A DNA stretch of 64,000 bases from Alphaproteobacteria bacterium (GCA_017308135.1 JAFKFM010000006.1:777118-841117), one strand, 5' to 3'. Positions 44,772-54,038 are shown, counted from the first letter of the stretch. A program made the numbers and translations. Notes: a model not told the origin generated them from the sequence alone.

Positions 44772-46039
44772 AAATAATTGGGCAGGAACAGCACCATTTC
44801 CGGCCAATAGGTCACCACCAGCAGCGAAATCACCAGCGGGATCAGGAACGGCGCGCAAGCCTTGGTCGTGCGTTCGAAGCTGATATTCGCCACGCGCGCC
44901 AGGATGTAGAGCACCATCCCGACCGGCGGCGTCAGCAGCCCGATCATCAGGTTCAGCACCATGATGATGCCGAAATGCACGGGATCGACGCCGATCTTTT
45001 CCATCAGCGGCAGCAGCACCGGCACCAGAATTGTGATCGCGGCGATCGTCTCCATGAAGCAGCCGATCACCAGCAGGAAGATGTTGACCAGCAGCAGCAC
45101 CGCCCACGGTTCGCTCGTCACCGACAGGACCATCGTCGCGATCTCGTCGGTCACGCGCGTGGTGGTGATGATGTAGCCGAAGATCGACGCGCCCGCGACG
45201 ATCAGCAGCACGATCGCGGTCGTCTCGATCGTCTCCATCGAGACGCGGATCAAGCCGCGCCAGGTCAGCGTGCGATAGACGACCATACCCAGGAACAGCG
45301 CGTAGGCGGTGGCGGCGATCGCCGCTTCGGTCGGCGTGAACACGCCCGTCGTCATGCCGCCGATCAGCAGCACGGGCGTCAGCAGCGGCAGGATCGCGCG
45401 CTTGAACGTGTGGCCGAGCACGGCCCACGAGAACACCGCGTCGGCGTTGAAGCCGCGCACATGCGCGTACCACGCGACCATCGCCATCATCGTCGCGGCC
45501 ATGAACAGGCCCGGCAGCAGGCCGGCGGCGAACAACTGCCCGATCGACGCGTTGGCCATGACGCCGTAGATGACCAGCGGCAGCGACGGCGGGATGATCG
45601 GCCCGACGGTGGACGAAGCCCCCGTGATGCCGACGGCGAAATCGACGTCGTAGCCGTGATCGCGCATCGCGCGGATCTCGATATTGCCGAGCCCGCCCGC
45701 ATCAGCGACCGCCGTGCCCGACATGCCCGCGAAGATGACCGAGCCGACGACGTTGACATGGCCCAAGCCGCCTTTCAGCCAGCCGACCAGCGCCAGTGCG
45801 AAATCGTAGATGCGTTCGGTGATTCCCGCCGAATTCATCAGCGAGCCCGCCATGATGAAGAACGGGATCGCCAGCAGCGGGAAGGAATCCACGCCCGCCA
45901 TCATGCGGTAGATGACGACCAGATGCGGCGTCGTCCCTTCGAGCACGACATAGAGCAGCGACGCGCCGCCCAGCGCGATCGCGACCGGCACGCCCACGCA
46001 CAGCAGAAAGACGAAGGAAAGGAGCAGGGCGGCGATCAT
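44762..46039 (-). CDS. dctM: TRAP transporter large permease (DctM)
   Basis: A 425-residue protein with about 12 hydrophobic segments, of the DctM family. Typical blocks are PFFIMAGSLMNSAGIT, HVNVVGSVIFAGMSGTAVAD, GASSTVGPIIPPSLPLVIYGV and GLLTPPVGMVLY. It forms the sodium-driven channel for an organic acid delivered by DctP. The frame is open far upstream through dctQ, but ATG 46039 in ATGA overlap with the dctQ stop gives the family N-terminus. Confidence 0.95.
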   Translation of the reverse strand: MIAALLLSFVFLLCVGVPVAIALGGASLLYVVLEGTTPHLVVIYRMMAGVDSFPLLAIPFFIMAGSLMNSAGITERIYDFALALVGWLKGGLGHVNVVGSVIFAGMSGTAVADAGGLGNIEIRAMRDHGYDVDFAVGITGASSTVGPIIPPSLPLVIYGVMANASIGQLFAAGLLPGLFMAATMMAMVAWYAHVRGFNADAVFSWAVLGHTFKRAILPLLTPVLLIGGMTTGVFTPTEAAIAATAYALFLGMVVYRTLTWRGLIRVSMETIETTAIVLLIVAGASIFGYIITTTRVTDEIATMVLSVTSEPWAVLLLVNIFLLVIGCFMETIAAITILVPVLLPLMEKIGVDPVHFGIIMVLNLMIGLLTPPVGMVLYILARVANISFERTTKACAPFLIPLVISLLVVTYWPEMVLFLPNYFYR

Positions 46040-46599
46040 TGGTGGCGGCCTTCGACGCTGACGCGGGTGAGCGGGCTGTCGCCTTCGCGCCAATGGCGCA
46101 GGGCGACTTGTATGGAACGCAAGGTCATGATGGCGAGGCCGATCATGCAGGGCGCGTAAACCCAGGCCATGGGGATGTCGATCACCACCATGCGCTGGTT
46201 CAGCATGATCTGGGTCACGAACCACGAAAGATAGGTCGCGTAGGCGAAGAACCCGATGCGGATCGCCTCCACCAGCATCGACGCGGCGCGCGCGACGGCG
46301 CGCGGCATGTAGACGTAAAGGAACTCGACATGGATGTGGGTGACTTTGCGCACCGCCATGCCGCCGCCGACGAAGGTCACGGTCATCAGCAGATAGCGCG
46401 CGATCTCCTCGGTCCAGGCGAGCGAATCGTTCAGCACGTAGCGCGTGAAGAACTGGAGGAACACCACGAACGCCAGCGCCCAAAACAGCGCGAAGGCCGC
46501 CCAATCCTCGGGGCCGTAGTCGCGCAGATCGACGGGAATCTCGTCCGAATTGCCGATCGTGGGATCGCCCAGATCGGGCCCGTTATTGGCGTTGCTCAC
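46036..46599 (-). CDS. dctQ: TRAP transporter small permease (DctQ)
   Basis: A 187-residue protein with four membrane segments and the DctQ pattern (FTRYVLNDSLAWTEEIARYLL, then GGGMAVRKVTHIHVEFLY, and a later IPMAWVYAP). A 35-residue hydrophilic N-terminus precedes the first segment. It supports DctM in the inner membrane. It lies downstream of dctP, from which it is separated by a hairpin that looks like a partial terminator. Confidence 0.92.
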   Translation of the reverse strand: MSNANNGPDLGDPTIGNSDEIPVDLRDYGPEDWAAFALFWALAFVVFLQFFTRYVLNDSLAWTEEIARYLLMTVTFVGGGMAVRKVTHIHVEFLYVYMPRAVARAASMLVEAIRIGFFAYATYLSWFVTQIMLNQRMVVIDIPMAWVYAPCMIGLAIMTLRSIQVALRHWREGDSPLTRVSVEGRHQ

Positions 46600-46621
46600 G
46601 TGCGGAATGCTCCCGGCGATA

Positions 46622-46662
46622 CGTCTAAAACGAAACGGGGGCCCGCAACGGCTGGGCCCCCG
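46622..46662 (-). terminator. Intercistronic hairpin between dctP and dctQ
   Basis: A perfect 9-bp stem, CGGGGGCCC (46636-46644) with GGGCCCCCG (46654-46662), and a 9-base loop. Read on the minus strand it is followed by TTTCGTTTTAG. It would stop much of the transcription after dctP, so that the binding protein is made in excess over the permeases. Confidence 0.7.
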
Positions 46663-46682
46663 CCCTCGATCGTGTCGAAATT

Positions 46683-47684
46683 TCAGCTCCCGCGGCGGCC
46701 GAGCGCCTGGAGCCGGTCGTAATGGTCCTTCGTCCAGCCCGCACCCGCCGACGCGTCGTTATGCAGCGGCTTGGCGGCTTCGATGAAGGCGGCGGTGTTG
46801 GGCGTCACGACCGTTTTGCCCTGCTGCTTGAACCATTCGGGCAGTTGCAGCTCGGCCGTGCGGATCGCCGTGGTCGCGCGGCCGGCGGCTTCCTTCAGCA
46901 CGGCTTCGAACGTTTTCTTGTCGTCGGCCGACAGGCGGTTCCAGGTCGGCGGGCCGATCACCGTGACGAGCGATTCGAAGATGTGGCTCGTCAGGTTGAT
47001 ATGGGTCTGCACTTCGTAGAATTTCTTCGCCTGGATCGTCGGCAGCGGATTTTCCTGGCCGTCGACCGTCTTGTTCTGCAACGCGAGATACACTTCCGCG
47101 AAGGCGATCGGCGTGGCGTTGGCGCCCACGGCTTTGGCGTACATCAGATAGAGCGGCGCCTGGGGCACGCGCAGCTTCATCGCGCGCATGTCGGCGGGCG
47201 TATTGATCGCCTTGTTGGCGGTCGTGTGGCGCGCGCCGTAATAGGTGAACGCGACGATCTGATTGCGGGTTTTGTCGTTGTAGCCCTTCGACAATTCCTG
47301 GAACAACGGCGATTCCGCGTAGGCTTTCCAATGGTCGAAATCGCGGAACATATAGGGCGCGTTGGAAATCGCGATCGGCGGGAACGACGCGCCGGCGAAG
47401 GCGGCACCCGTATAGATGATGTCGATCGTGCCCAGCGGCAGGGCCTGATTGATCTGCTGCTCGTTGCCCAGCGCCGACGCGGCGTGGACGTCGATCGCGT
47501 AGCGGTTATTGGTCCGTCGCTGGATTTCCTGCGCGGCCCACACCGCTTCGGTGTGATAGGGCTCGTTCGTTTCGTAGACATGGGCCCATTTCAGGCGCTG
47601 CTGCGCGTCCGCGGCGCCCGGCCCGAACATCAACGCCGCCAGCGCCAAAGCGCCCGCCGCGCGAGAAATTTTCGCGACCACCAT
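46683..47684 (-). CDS. dctP: TRAP transporter substrate-binding protein (DctP)
   Basis: A 333-residue periplasmic binding protein. A signal peptide (hydrophobic ALALAALMFGPGAADA) is followed by the DctP-type domain, including LKWAHVYETNEPYHTEAVWAA and the substrate-binding arginine in MKLRVPQAP (about residue 170), which holds the carboxylate of the ligand. It should bind an organic or sugar acid. The divergent gene encodes a mandelate-racemase-like enolase, which suggests that the imported acid is that enzyme's substrate. Confidence 0.94.
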   Translation of the reverse strand: MVVAKISRAAGALALAALMFGPGAADAQQRLKWAHVYETNEPYHTEAVWAAQEIQRRTNNRYAIDVHAASALGNEQQINQALPLGTIDIIYTGAAFAGASFPPIAISNAPYMFRDFDHWKAYAESPLFQELSKGYNDKTRNQIVAFTYYGARHTTANKAINTPADMRAMKLRVPQAPLYLMYAKAVGANATPIAFAEVYLALQNKTVDGQENPLPTIQAKKFYEVQTHINLTSHIFESLVTVIGPPTWNRLSADDKKTFEAVLKEAAGRATTAIRTAELQLPEWFKQQGKTVVTPNTAAFIEAAKPLHNDASAGAGWTKDHYDRLQALGRRGS

Positions 47685-47725
47685 ATGCGTAACCCCCTGT
47701 TTTTGCGCGGTCGGGCGTTCCCGAT

Positions 47726-47750
47726 CCGCAATTGTGCGGTTAATGTAACC
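47726..47750. promoter_or_regulatory. Two inverted repeats in the dctP/enolase divergent promoter
   Basis: CCGCA-ATTG-TGCGG (47726-47739) is followed, overlapping by two bases, by GGTTA-ATG-TAACC (47738-47750). Both are perfect. They sit in the 86-bp gap between dctP and the enolase gene, so a single regulator could control transport and catabolism together. No regulator gene lies beside them. Confidence 0.5.
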
Positions 47751-47770
47751 GGAAAATCGGGAGGAATGAA

Positions 47771-48880
47771 ATGGCGAAAATTGTGCGCGTGGAGATACGT
47801 CAGGTCGATCTCATGCCGCCCGTCGTGCGCACCGACGCCATTCAAAGCTTCGTGCGCCAGGAAACGCCGATCGTCCGCATCTGGGACGCCGACGGCGCGG
47901 TCGGGACCGGCTACAGCTACACGATCGGGACGGGCGGCTCGTCGGTCGTCGCGTTGCTGCGCGATCATTTGGGGCCGTTCCTGCTGGGCAAGGACGCGGC
48001 GTTCGTCGAGCGGTTGTGGAACCGCATGTTGTTCCACACCCATGCGACGACGGTGGGGGCGATCACCGCGCTCGCGATGGCCGCGATCGACACGGCGTTG
48101 TGGGATTTGCGCTGCCGCAAGGCCGGCCGGCCTTTGCATGTCGAAGCGGGCGGGGCGAAGGACGCGATCCCCGTCTACACGACCGAAGGCGGCTGGCTGC
48201 ATCATTCGATCGAGATGCTCGTCGCCGAAGCGGTCAAGGCGAAGAAAGAAGGCTTCAAGGGCGCCAAGGTCAAAGTCGGCAAGCCGACCGGCGGCGAGGA
48301 TCTGGAGCGCCTCCAAGCGGTGCGCGAGGCGACGGGTCGCGGCTTCGCGCTGATGGTCGACGCCAATCAGCGCTTCACCGCCGCCGAGGCGTTGCGCCGC
48401 GCGAAACTTTACGAACGCGTCGATCTGGATTGGTTCGAAGAACCGTTGCCGGCCGACGATATCGACGGGCATGTCCGCCTGCAGGCCGGGACCAGCCTGC
48501 CGATCGCGGTGGGGGAGTCGCTTTATTCGCCCGGCCATTTCGCCGAATACTTGAAGCGCAACGCTTGCGGTCTGGTGCAGGTCGACGTGGCGCGCATCGG
48601 CGGGATCACGCCGTGGCTCAAAGTCGCGCATATGGCCGAATGCGCGAACGTGAACGTGGCCCCGCATTTCCTGATGGAGCTGCATCTCGCCTTGTGCTGC
48701 GCGGTGCCGAATTCCCTATGGCTTGAATACATTCCGCAGCTCGACCAGATCGCCGCCAGCCGGGTCAAAATCGTCGACGGCATGGCCCAGGCGTCGAATT
48801 CCCCCGGTCTGGGGATCGAATGGGATTGGGCGTCCGTCGAAGCGCGCACGATTCTGGGGTCTTTGGCTGTACTGGCATAG
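47771..48880 (+). CDS. Mandelate racemase/muconate lactonizing-type enolase
   Basis: A 369-residue enolase-superfamily enzyme. An N-terminal capping domain precedes a TIM barrel with metal ligands Asp197 (VDANQ), Glu223 (WFEEP) and Glu249 (VGES). The acid/base residues are Lys166-x-Lys168 on one side and the His299/Asp272 dyad on the other. The spacing is that of the mandelate racemase subgroup, shifted by two residues, which points to a racemase or acid-sugar dehydratase. GGAGGA precedes the ATG. It is divergent from dctP and separated by 37 bp from the ABC ATPase gene. Confidence 0.92.
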   Translation: MAKIVRVEIRQVDLMPPVVRTDAIQSFVRQETPIVRIWDADGAVGTGYSYTIGTGGSSVVALLRDHLGPFLLGKDAAFVERLWNRMLFHTHATTVGAITALAMAAIDTALWDLRCRKAGRPLHVEAGGAKDAIPVYTTEGGWLHHSIEMLVAEAVKAKKEGFKGAKVKVGKPTGGEDLERLQAVREATGRGFALMVDANQRFTAAEALRRAKLYERVDLDWFEEPLPADDIDGHVRLQAGTSLPIAVGESLYSPGHFAEYLKRNACGLVQVDVARIGGITPWLKVAHMAECANVNVAPHFLMELHLALCCAVPNSLWLEYIPQLDQIAASRVKIVDGMAQASNSPGLGIEWDWASVEARTILGSLAVLA

Positions 48881-48917
48881 CGATTGCTGTAAAAGGCGTT
48901 CGACGAGGTTCGTGCGA

Positions 48918-49982
48918 ATGCCGTTTCTTGAAATCGCCAATGTCTGCGCCCAATACGGGAAAACGCCGGTCGTCAACGACCTGACGCTGACCGCCGGGAA
49001 GGGCGAGTTGCTCTCCATCCTGGGGCCGTCGGGCTGCGGGAAGACCACCACGCTGCGGATGATCGCCGGGTTCGTCACACCCGTTTCCGGCGCTATCCGT
49101 GTGGGCGGGCGGGAAATCCAGAACGCGGCGCCCCATCGGCGCAATATCGGCTACGTCTTCCAGAACTACGCGCTGTTCCCGCATCTGACCGTCGCGGACA
49201 ATGTCGGCTTCGGCCTGCGCATGCGTTTCGTGAACAAGCCCGATCGCGCGTCCCGCGTGAAAGCGGCGCTGGAACTTGTCGGCTTGGCGCATTTGGCCGA
49301 ACGCTACCCCGCACAGCTTTCCGGCGGCCAGCAGCAGCGCGTGGCGTTGGCGCGCGCGCTGGTGATCGAACCGGACGTGCTGTTGCTCGACGAACCCTTG
49401 TCGAATCTCGACGCCGCCTTGCGCGCCGAGATGCGCAACGAAATCCGCAGCCTTCAGCGCCGCTTGTCGATCACCACGGTGTTCGTCACCCACGATCAGG
49501 CCGAAGCGCTCGCCATGTCCGATCGCATCGCCGTGATGGATCACGGCCGCTTGGTCGAAGTCGCCGATCCGCAAGCTTTGTGCGACGCGCCCCGGCATCG
49601 CTTCACCGCCGAATTCCTGGGGGCGCGCACCGTGATCAAGGGCGCGCGCGCGGGCGGTTTGTTCGCGTTGCCCGATGGCGCGCGCTGCGCGGTCGGGCCC
49701 GACACGCCCGAAGACGCCGAATTGATCGTGCTGCGCGCCGCGCGTTTGCGCGTGAGCCGCGCCTTGGGCGCGGGGCGGTTCCTGGCGCGCGGGATCGTGC
49801 GCGATGTCGCGTATCTCGGCGATTTCCACGATCTGGAAATCGACGCGGCGGGTGCTTCCATTCGTGTCATCCGCCCCTCGAGCGAGGCGATCCCCGCCCC
49901 CGGCGAAGAATGTTTCCTCGCCGGCGACGACGACGCGATCGCCTGGATTTCGTCTTCCCCTAACGAAGGAGTCTCCGCATGA
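48918..49982 (+). CDS. ABC importer ATP-binding protein, PotA/FbpC type
   Basis: A 354-residue ATPase. The motor domain has GPSGCGKT (36-43), LSGGQQQR (134-141), LLLDEPLSNLD (Asp158) and the H-loop VTHDQAEAL. The C-terminal part (about 240-354) is the TOBE regulatory domain typical of polyamine, iron and sulfate importers. The frame opens upstream inside the enolase gene, but ATG 48918 follows a GAGG ribosome site and gives the normal N-terminus. It overlaps the binding-protein gene by 4 bp. Confidence 0.94.
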   Translation: MPFLEIANVCAQYGKTPVVNDLTLTAGKGELLSILGPSGCGKTTTLRMIAGFVTPVSGAIRVGGREIQNAAPHRRNIGYVFQNYALFPHLTVADNVGFGLRMRFVNKPDRASRVKAALELVGLAHLAERYPAQLSGGQQQRVALARALVIEPDVLLLDEPLSNLDAALRAEMRNEIRSLQRRLSITTVFVTHDQAEALAMSDRIAVMDHGRLVEVADPQALCDAPRHRFTAEFLGARTVIKGARAGGLFALPDGARCAVGPDTPEDAELIVLRAARLRVSRALGAGRFLARGIVRDVAYLGDFHDLEIDAAGASIRVIRPSSEAIPAPGEECFLAGDDDAIAWISSSPNEGVSA

Positions 49983-51016
49983 TTTCCCGTCGTCGATTGT
50001 TGGCCGCCTCGGCCGGCGCCACGCTCGCCTCGCCCGCGATTTTCGGGCTCAACGCCGTCGCGCAGATCCGCCGCGGCGACGAGCTCGTCGTCGGCATTTG
50101 GGGCGGCGCGCAGGAACGCATCACCCGCCAGCACATCGTGCGTCCGCTGGAGGAGAAATACGGCGTCAAGATCAACTACGTTCTCGGCGGCACGCCGGAA
50201 CGCCGCGCGCGCGCCTATCAGGAACGCGGCCGGCCCTCGTTCGATCTCATCTATCTCAACATCTTCGAAAGCCGTCAGGCGGTGCGCGACGGCGTCACGC
50301 AAGCCCCGGCGATCGACCGCGTGCCCAACGCCAAGAACCTGTACGAATCCGCCAAGCTCGGCGGCTATGGCGTCGCGTTCAATCCGGTCACGGTCGTCTA
50401 CGACAAGCGCAAGGGCGAAGTGACGTCGTGGAAGGATTTGTGGAAGCCGGAATGGAAGGGCCGCATCGCGTGGCCGTCTTATCCCGGCGCCCAAGGGACC
50501 GCGGCGCTGCTGATGGTCGCCAAGCTGTTCGGCGGCTCCGAACGCGCGATCGATCCCGGCTTCGCGAAAATCCGCGAGCTGAAGCCCTTCGCCGCGATCC
50601 AAGGCAGCCAGGACCAGCTCTATACGATGTTCGATCAGGGTGTCGCGGACATCTCGATCGAGTTCGGCTCCTTCACGCGCTCCTACGCCGAAAGCCGCAA
50701 CCCGAACATCGCCATTGCCAATCCGGTCGAAGGCCAAGTCATCGCGACCAACGTCGCCTGCCCGACGGTCGGCACCAAGAATCAGGCGCTGGTCGAAGCG
50801 TTCATCGACCTGCATCTGTCGGAAGCCTGCCAGATGCAATACGCGCGCGACATCTATTATTCGCCGACCGTATCGGGCTTGAACATCCCGGCCGATCTGG
50901 CGCCCAAGCTGGTGCTGGGGGCCGACGTGAACAAGCTGGTCGACTTCGATTGGGACCACGTGATCGCGCAGCAGGCGGCGTGGACGTCGCGCTTCAACCG
51001 CGAAATCGCGGGCTGA
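49979..51016 (+). CDS. ABC importer substrate-binding protein, PotD-like, Tat-exported
   Basis: A 345-residue extracellular binding protein. The N-terminus is a twin-arginine signal (ISRRRLLAASAG, hydrophobic core, cleavage near AVA-Q). The mature domain shows VVGIWGGAQERI, FDLIYLN, YGVAFNPVTVVYDK and SWKDLWKPEWKGRI, the pattern of spermidine/putrescine-type solute-binding proteins. The aromatic-rich region around DIYYSPTV is near the C-terminus. The ligand may be a polyamine or another cationic or amino compound. Confidence 0.9.
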   Translation: MISRRRLLAASAGATLASPAIFGLNAVAQIRRGDELVVGIWGGAQERITRQHIVRPLEEKYGVKINYVLGGTPERRARAYQERGRPSFDLIYLNIFESRQAVRDGVTQAPAIDRVPNAKNLYESAKLGGYGVAFNPVTVVYDKRKGEVTSWKDLWKPEWKGRIAWPSYPGAQGTAALLMVAKLFGGSERAIDPGFAKIRELKPFAAIQGSQDQLYTMFDQGVADISIEFGSFTRSYAESRNPNIAIANPVEGQVIATNVACPTVGTKNQALVEAFIDLHLSEACQMQYARDIYYSPTVSGLNIPADLAPKLVLGADVNKLVDFDWDHVIAQQAAWTSRFNREIAG

Positions 51017-51031
51017 TTCGACCCGCACGAC

Positions 51032-52750
51032 GTGAACACGGTTCGTCAAACACTGGCCGGGATGGCGCTCGCCGTCCCGGCCACTTTGTGGTTGCTGGTC
51101 GCTTTCGCGGCCCCGATGGCGATCGTGCTGCTGCTGGCGGTACAGGAATCGCCCGATCCGTTCGCGCCCATTTCGTTGATGCCCAGCCTCGCGCAGTTCG
51201 CGGCGATCCTGGGCGACAGCTACTATATCGAGACGATCGCAAGCACGATCCTGCTGGGCTTGGGCGTGACGCTCGCCGCCGCCACGCTCGGCTATCCGCT
51301 CGCTTTGTGGCTCGCGCGCCTGCCCGCCCAATGGCGGCCTTACGCCTTTGCTATCGTGTTGATCCCGCTGCTGACCAACGTGGTCGTGCGTTCGCTCGGC
51401 ATCGTGCTGCTGCTCGCCCCCGACGGGTTGGTGAACGGGCTGCTGTCGCCGCTCGGCCTCGGCCGCCCGCAAGGCTGGCTGTTCACGCATTTTGCGGTGG
51501 GCTTGGCACTCACGCAGGTCTTTCTGCCGTTCATGGTGCTGGCGCTGTACGACTCCCTCGTGCAGGCCGACAAGCGCTTGGACGAAGCGGCCGCGTCGTT
51601 GGGCGCTTCGCGCATCCGGCGCTTCTTCGCGGTCACGCTGCCCTTGTCGCTGCCGGGTTTGCGCGCCGGGCTCACCATCGTCTTCCTGCTCGCCTCGACG
51701 GCCTATGTTTCGGCGACCATTCTGGGCGGCAAGAAGGTTTGGGTCGCCGGCATGATCGTGTGGCAGGAAGCGCTGACCAATCTCAACGCGCCGACCGCCG
51801 CCGCGATGGCGGTGATCATGCTCGTCTGGGGCATCGCTTTCGCGGTGCTGGCCGAACGCGTCGTGCGTGTGCTCACGCCGTGGCTGCAAAAGGCGGGGGC
51901 GAAGCCGTTCGCTTTCGAATTGCCGCCGGAACTTGCGCGCAGGCTGGTGGCGCTGGGCGATGCGGCGGGCGGGATCGTCGCGCGCGTATTGCTCGGCCTC
52001 GCGATCTTCCTGCTGATCTTCCCGCTGACGCTGGTGGTCGTGCAGTCGTTCAACGACGTGCCGCAAGCGAGCGTCGCGGGGTTCCGCGCCTTCACGTTCA
52101 AATGGTACGCGGCGGCGTTTGACGCCTCGACCTATCTGCGCGACGCGCGGAATTCGCTGGAACTCGCGCTGATCTCGATGCTGATCGCGTTGACGCTCGC
52201 TCTGCCGGCGGCGTTCGCGCTGGTGCGCGCGGAGTTTCCGGGCAAGGGGGCCGTCGCCGCGTTTTGGATGCTGCCTTTGGCGCTGCCGCATGTCGCCATC
52301 GCGGTGGGCATGCTGCGCCTGCTGCAATGGTTCATCGCCATCCCGCCTTTCTGGGGCTTGGTGATGGTGCATGTGGTCGTAATTCTGCCGTTCTGCATCT
52401 CGATGTTGCGCACCTCGGTGCTGCAACTCGACCGCAGCTTGGAGGAAGCGGCGTCGTCGCTGGGTGCGACGCGCGGTCTCGTCTTCGTGACGACCATCCT
52501 GCCCAATCTCGCCCCCGGCCTCGCGGTCGCGGGCATTCTCGCCTTCCTCATCTCGTTCGGCGAGGTGACGGTGACGTCGTTCCTGACGACCGCGCGCATG
52601 CAGACGCTGCCGGTGCGCATCTATGCCGAAGCGTCGTTCAGCCTGGAGCCGACGGTGCATGCGATCTCGGCGCTCACCATCGTCGGCACGGTGGCGCTGC
52701 TGGCGATCGTCAACCGCTTCGTCAAGCTCGACCGCGTTTGGGCGCGCTAG
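51032..52750 (+). CDS. ABC importer permease, two permease units fused
   Basis: A 572-residue protein in which PotB-like (about 1-285) and PotC-like (about 310-572) permeases are joined into one chain with about 12 membrane segments. Each half has its own EAA loop that docks to the ATPase: DEAAASLGASRIRRFFAVTLP (about 181) and EEAASSLGATRGLVFVTTILP (about 468). The usual system uses two separate proteins. GTG 51032 lies 15 bp after the binding-protein stop. The end overlaps the convergent MFS gene by 29 bp. Confidence 0.9.
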   Translation: MNTVRQTLAGMALAVPATLWLLVAFAAPMAIVLLLAVQESPDPFAPISLMPSLAQFAAILGDSYYIETIASTILLGLGVTLAAATLGYPLALWLARLPAQWRPYAFAIVLIPLLTNVVVRSLGIVLLLAPDGLVNGLLSPLGLGRPQGWLFTHFAVGLALTQVFLPFMVLALYDSLVQADKRLDEAAASLGASRIRRFFAVTLPLSLPGLRAGLTIVFLLASTAYVSATILGGKKVWVAGMIVWQEALTNLNAPTAAAMAVIMLVWGIAFAVLAERVVRVLTPWLQKAGAKPFAFELPPELARRLVALGDAAGGIVARVLLGLAIFLLIFPLTLVVVQSFNDVPQASVAGFRAFTFKWYAAAFDASTYLRDARNSLELALISMLIALTLALPAAFALVRAEFPGKGAVAAFWMLPLALPHVAIAVGMLRLLQWFIAIPPFWGLVMVHVVVILPFCISMLRTSVLQLDRSLEEAASSLGATRGLVFVTTILPNLAPGLAVAGILAFLISFGEVTVTSFLTTARMQTLPVRIYAEASFSLEPTVHAISALTIVGTVALLAIVNRFVKLDRVWAR

Positions 52751-53966
52751 CGCGTCCGGCAAGATAGCAGCCAGCCGCGATCAGATAGATCGCGATGGCG
52801 ACGGCGAACACGCTCCATGCGGCACTCGTCTCGCGCAGCAGGCCGAAGGCGAAGGGCGCGAACGCATAAGTCCCTTGGCCGATCGCGACCGAAAGCGCCA
52901 CGGCCTTGGGAACATCGGCCTTCGCGAACTCCATCTGCGCGATCAGCGGCGGCAGCGACGTGGTGTTGCCGATGCCCAAACCCACCAGCATCACGCCCGC
53001 GAACAACCAGACGATTCCGTCCGTGCCCGCCAGCAGGAACGCAACGCAGCCCAAGCACTGCATCGCGTAATTCGCGGCGGCCGCGACACGCCGATCGGTG
53101 CCGGGCGTCATCAGCCAGCCCATCGCCGTGCGGCCCAGAATGGCGCAAACGGTCGACAATGCGGCGGCGTAAGCCGCGATCCGCGGGCCCAAGGCGGGGA
53201 CGAGCAGCGAATATAGATGCGCGATAAGCCCAATCTGCGCGAACAGGCCCAGCGCCATGCCGGCGGCGAGGGTCACGAAAGCGCGGTCCTGGCGGAAGCT
53301 TTCGATGCGCGCGGGCGCGGTCCGCTGGGCGGCTTGTGCCGCCTGCGCCGCGTCGTCGCCGTCCGGGCGCAACCCCATCGCTTCGGGTGTGGCGCGCAGC
53401 ACCGTCGCGGCCAGGACCGCGATGATCGCGACCATGGCGATCCCGATTCCGATCGACGCGGCGGCGAAACCGAAGGCGGCGATGGCGGCGACCCAAATCG
53501 GCGTGAACAACGTGCCGCCCACGCTTGCCCCGTTATAAGCGGTGGACAAAGCCGCCGGCCGGCGCCGTTCGAACCACGGCGACACGATGGCGTTGACGCC
53601 CGCCGCCCCCATCGCGACCCAGCCGATACCCGTGAGGGTCGCTGCGGCGAAAACATGCCAGGGTACTTCCGCATGCGCCCAGGCGATCACGCCGATGGCG
53701 AGCGATACGGCCCCGGCCAGCGTCACGCGCGCGACGCCAAAGCGCTTGTGCAAACGCGGCAGTTGCGCGACCGCCAGCGCCCCCAGCGCGAAATGAAACG
53801 TGATGGCGGCGGAGACGAGGCCGATCGGCCAGCCATGCTTGTCGATCGTCGCTTGCAGATAAACCGACGGCGCATAGAAGCCGATGCCCCAGCCGAATAG
53901 TGCGACGACGAAAGCGCCGGCGACGACGCGCCAGCCATAGAAGATCGTTTTCATGGGCGCGTTCAT
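52722..53966 (-). CDS. MFS transporter
   Basis: A 414-residue protein with about 12 membrane segments. It starts IFYGWRVVAGAFVVALFGWGIGFYAPSVYL, a style common in the MFS group that includes oxalate/formate-like and monocarboxylate carriers. The loop between segments 2 and 3 carries a KRFG-type basic motif, and the central cytosolic loop is Ala/Gln-rich (DDAAQAAQAAQRT). Substrate unknown. It is divergent from an ArsR-type regulator across 72 bp, the common layout for a repressor-controlled efflux or uptake gene. Confidence 0.9.
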   Translation of the reverse strand: MNAPMKTIFYGWRVVAGAFVVALFGWGIGFYAPSVYLQATIDKHGWPIGLVSAAITFHFALGALAVAQLPRLHKRFGVARVTLAGAVSLAIGVIAWAHAEVPWHVFAAATLTGIGWVAMGAAGVNAIVSPWFERRRPAALSTAYNGASVGGTLFTPIWVAAIAAFGFAAASIGIGIAMVAIIAVLAATVLRATPEAMGLRPDGDDAAQAAQAAQRTAPARIESFRQDRAFVTLAAGMALGLFAQIGLIAHLYSLLVPALGPRIAAYAAALSTVCAILGRTAMGWLMTPGTDRRVAAAANYAMQCLGCVAFLLAGTDGIVWLFAGVMLVGLGIGNTTSLPPLIAQMEFAKADVPKAVALSVAIGQGTYAFAPFAFGLLRETSAAWSVFAVAIAIYLIAAGCYLAGRASAPKRGRA

Positions 53967-54038
53967 CGCCCGGCCGACGCCCGCGATGTTACGGCCGCCG
54001 CCGAACTATCGCGGGCACGCGCGTGCTAGATTGGGCGC

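Noticed and set aside
49541..52762. A ~1073-codon antisense open frame across the ABC importer genes
   Set aside because: It spans three well-supported sense genes, and its product is a low-complexity Arg/Gln/His string typical of mirror frames.
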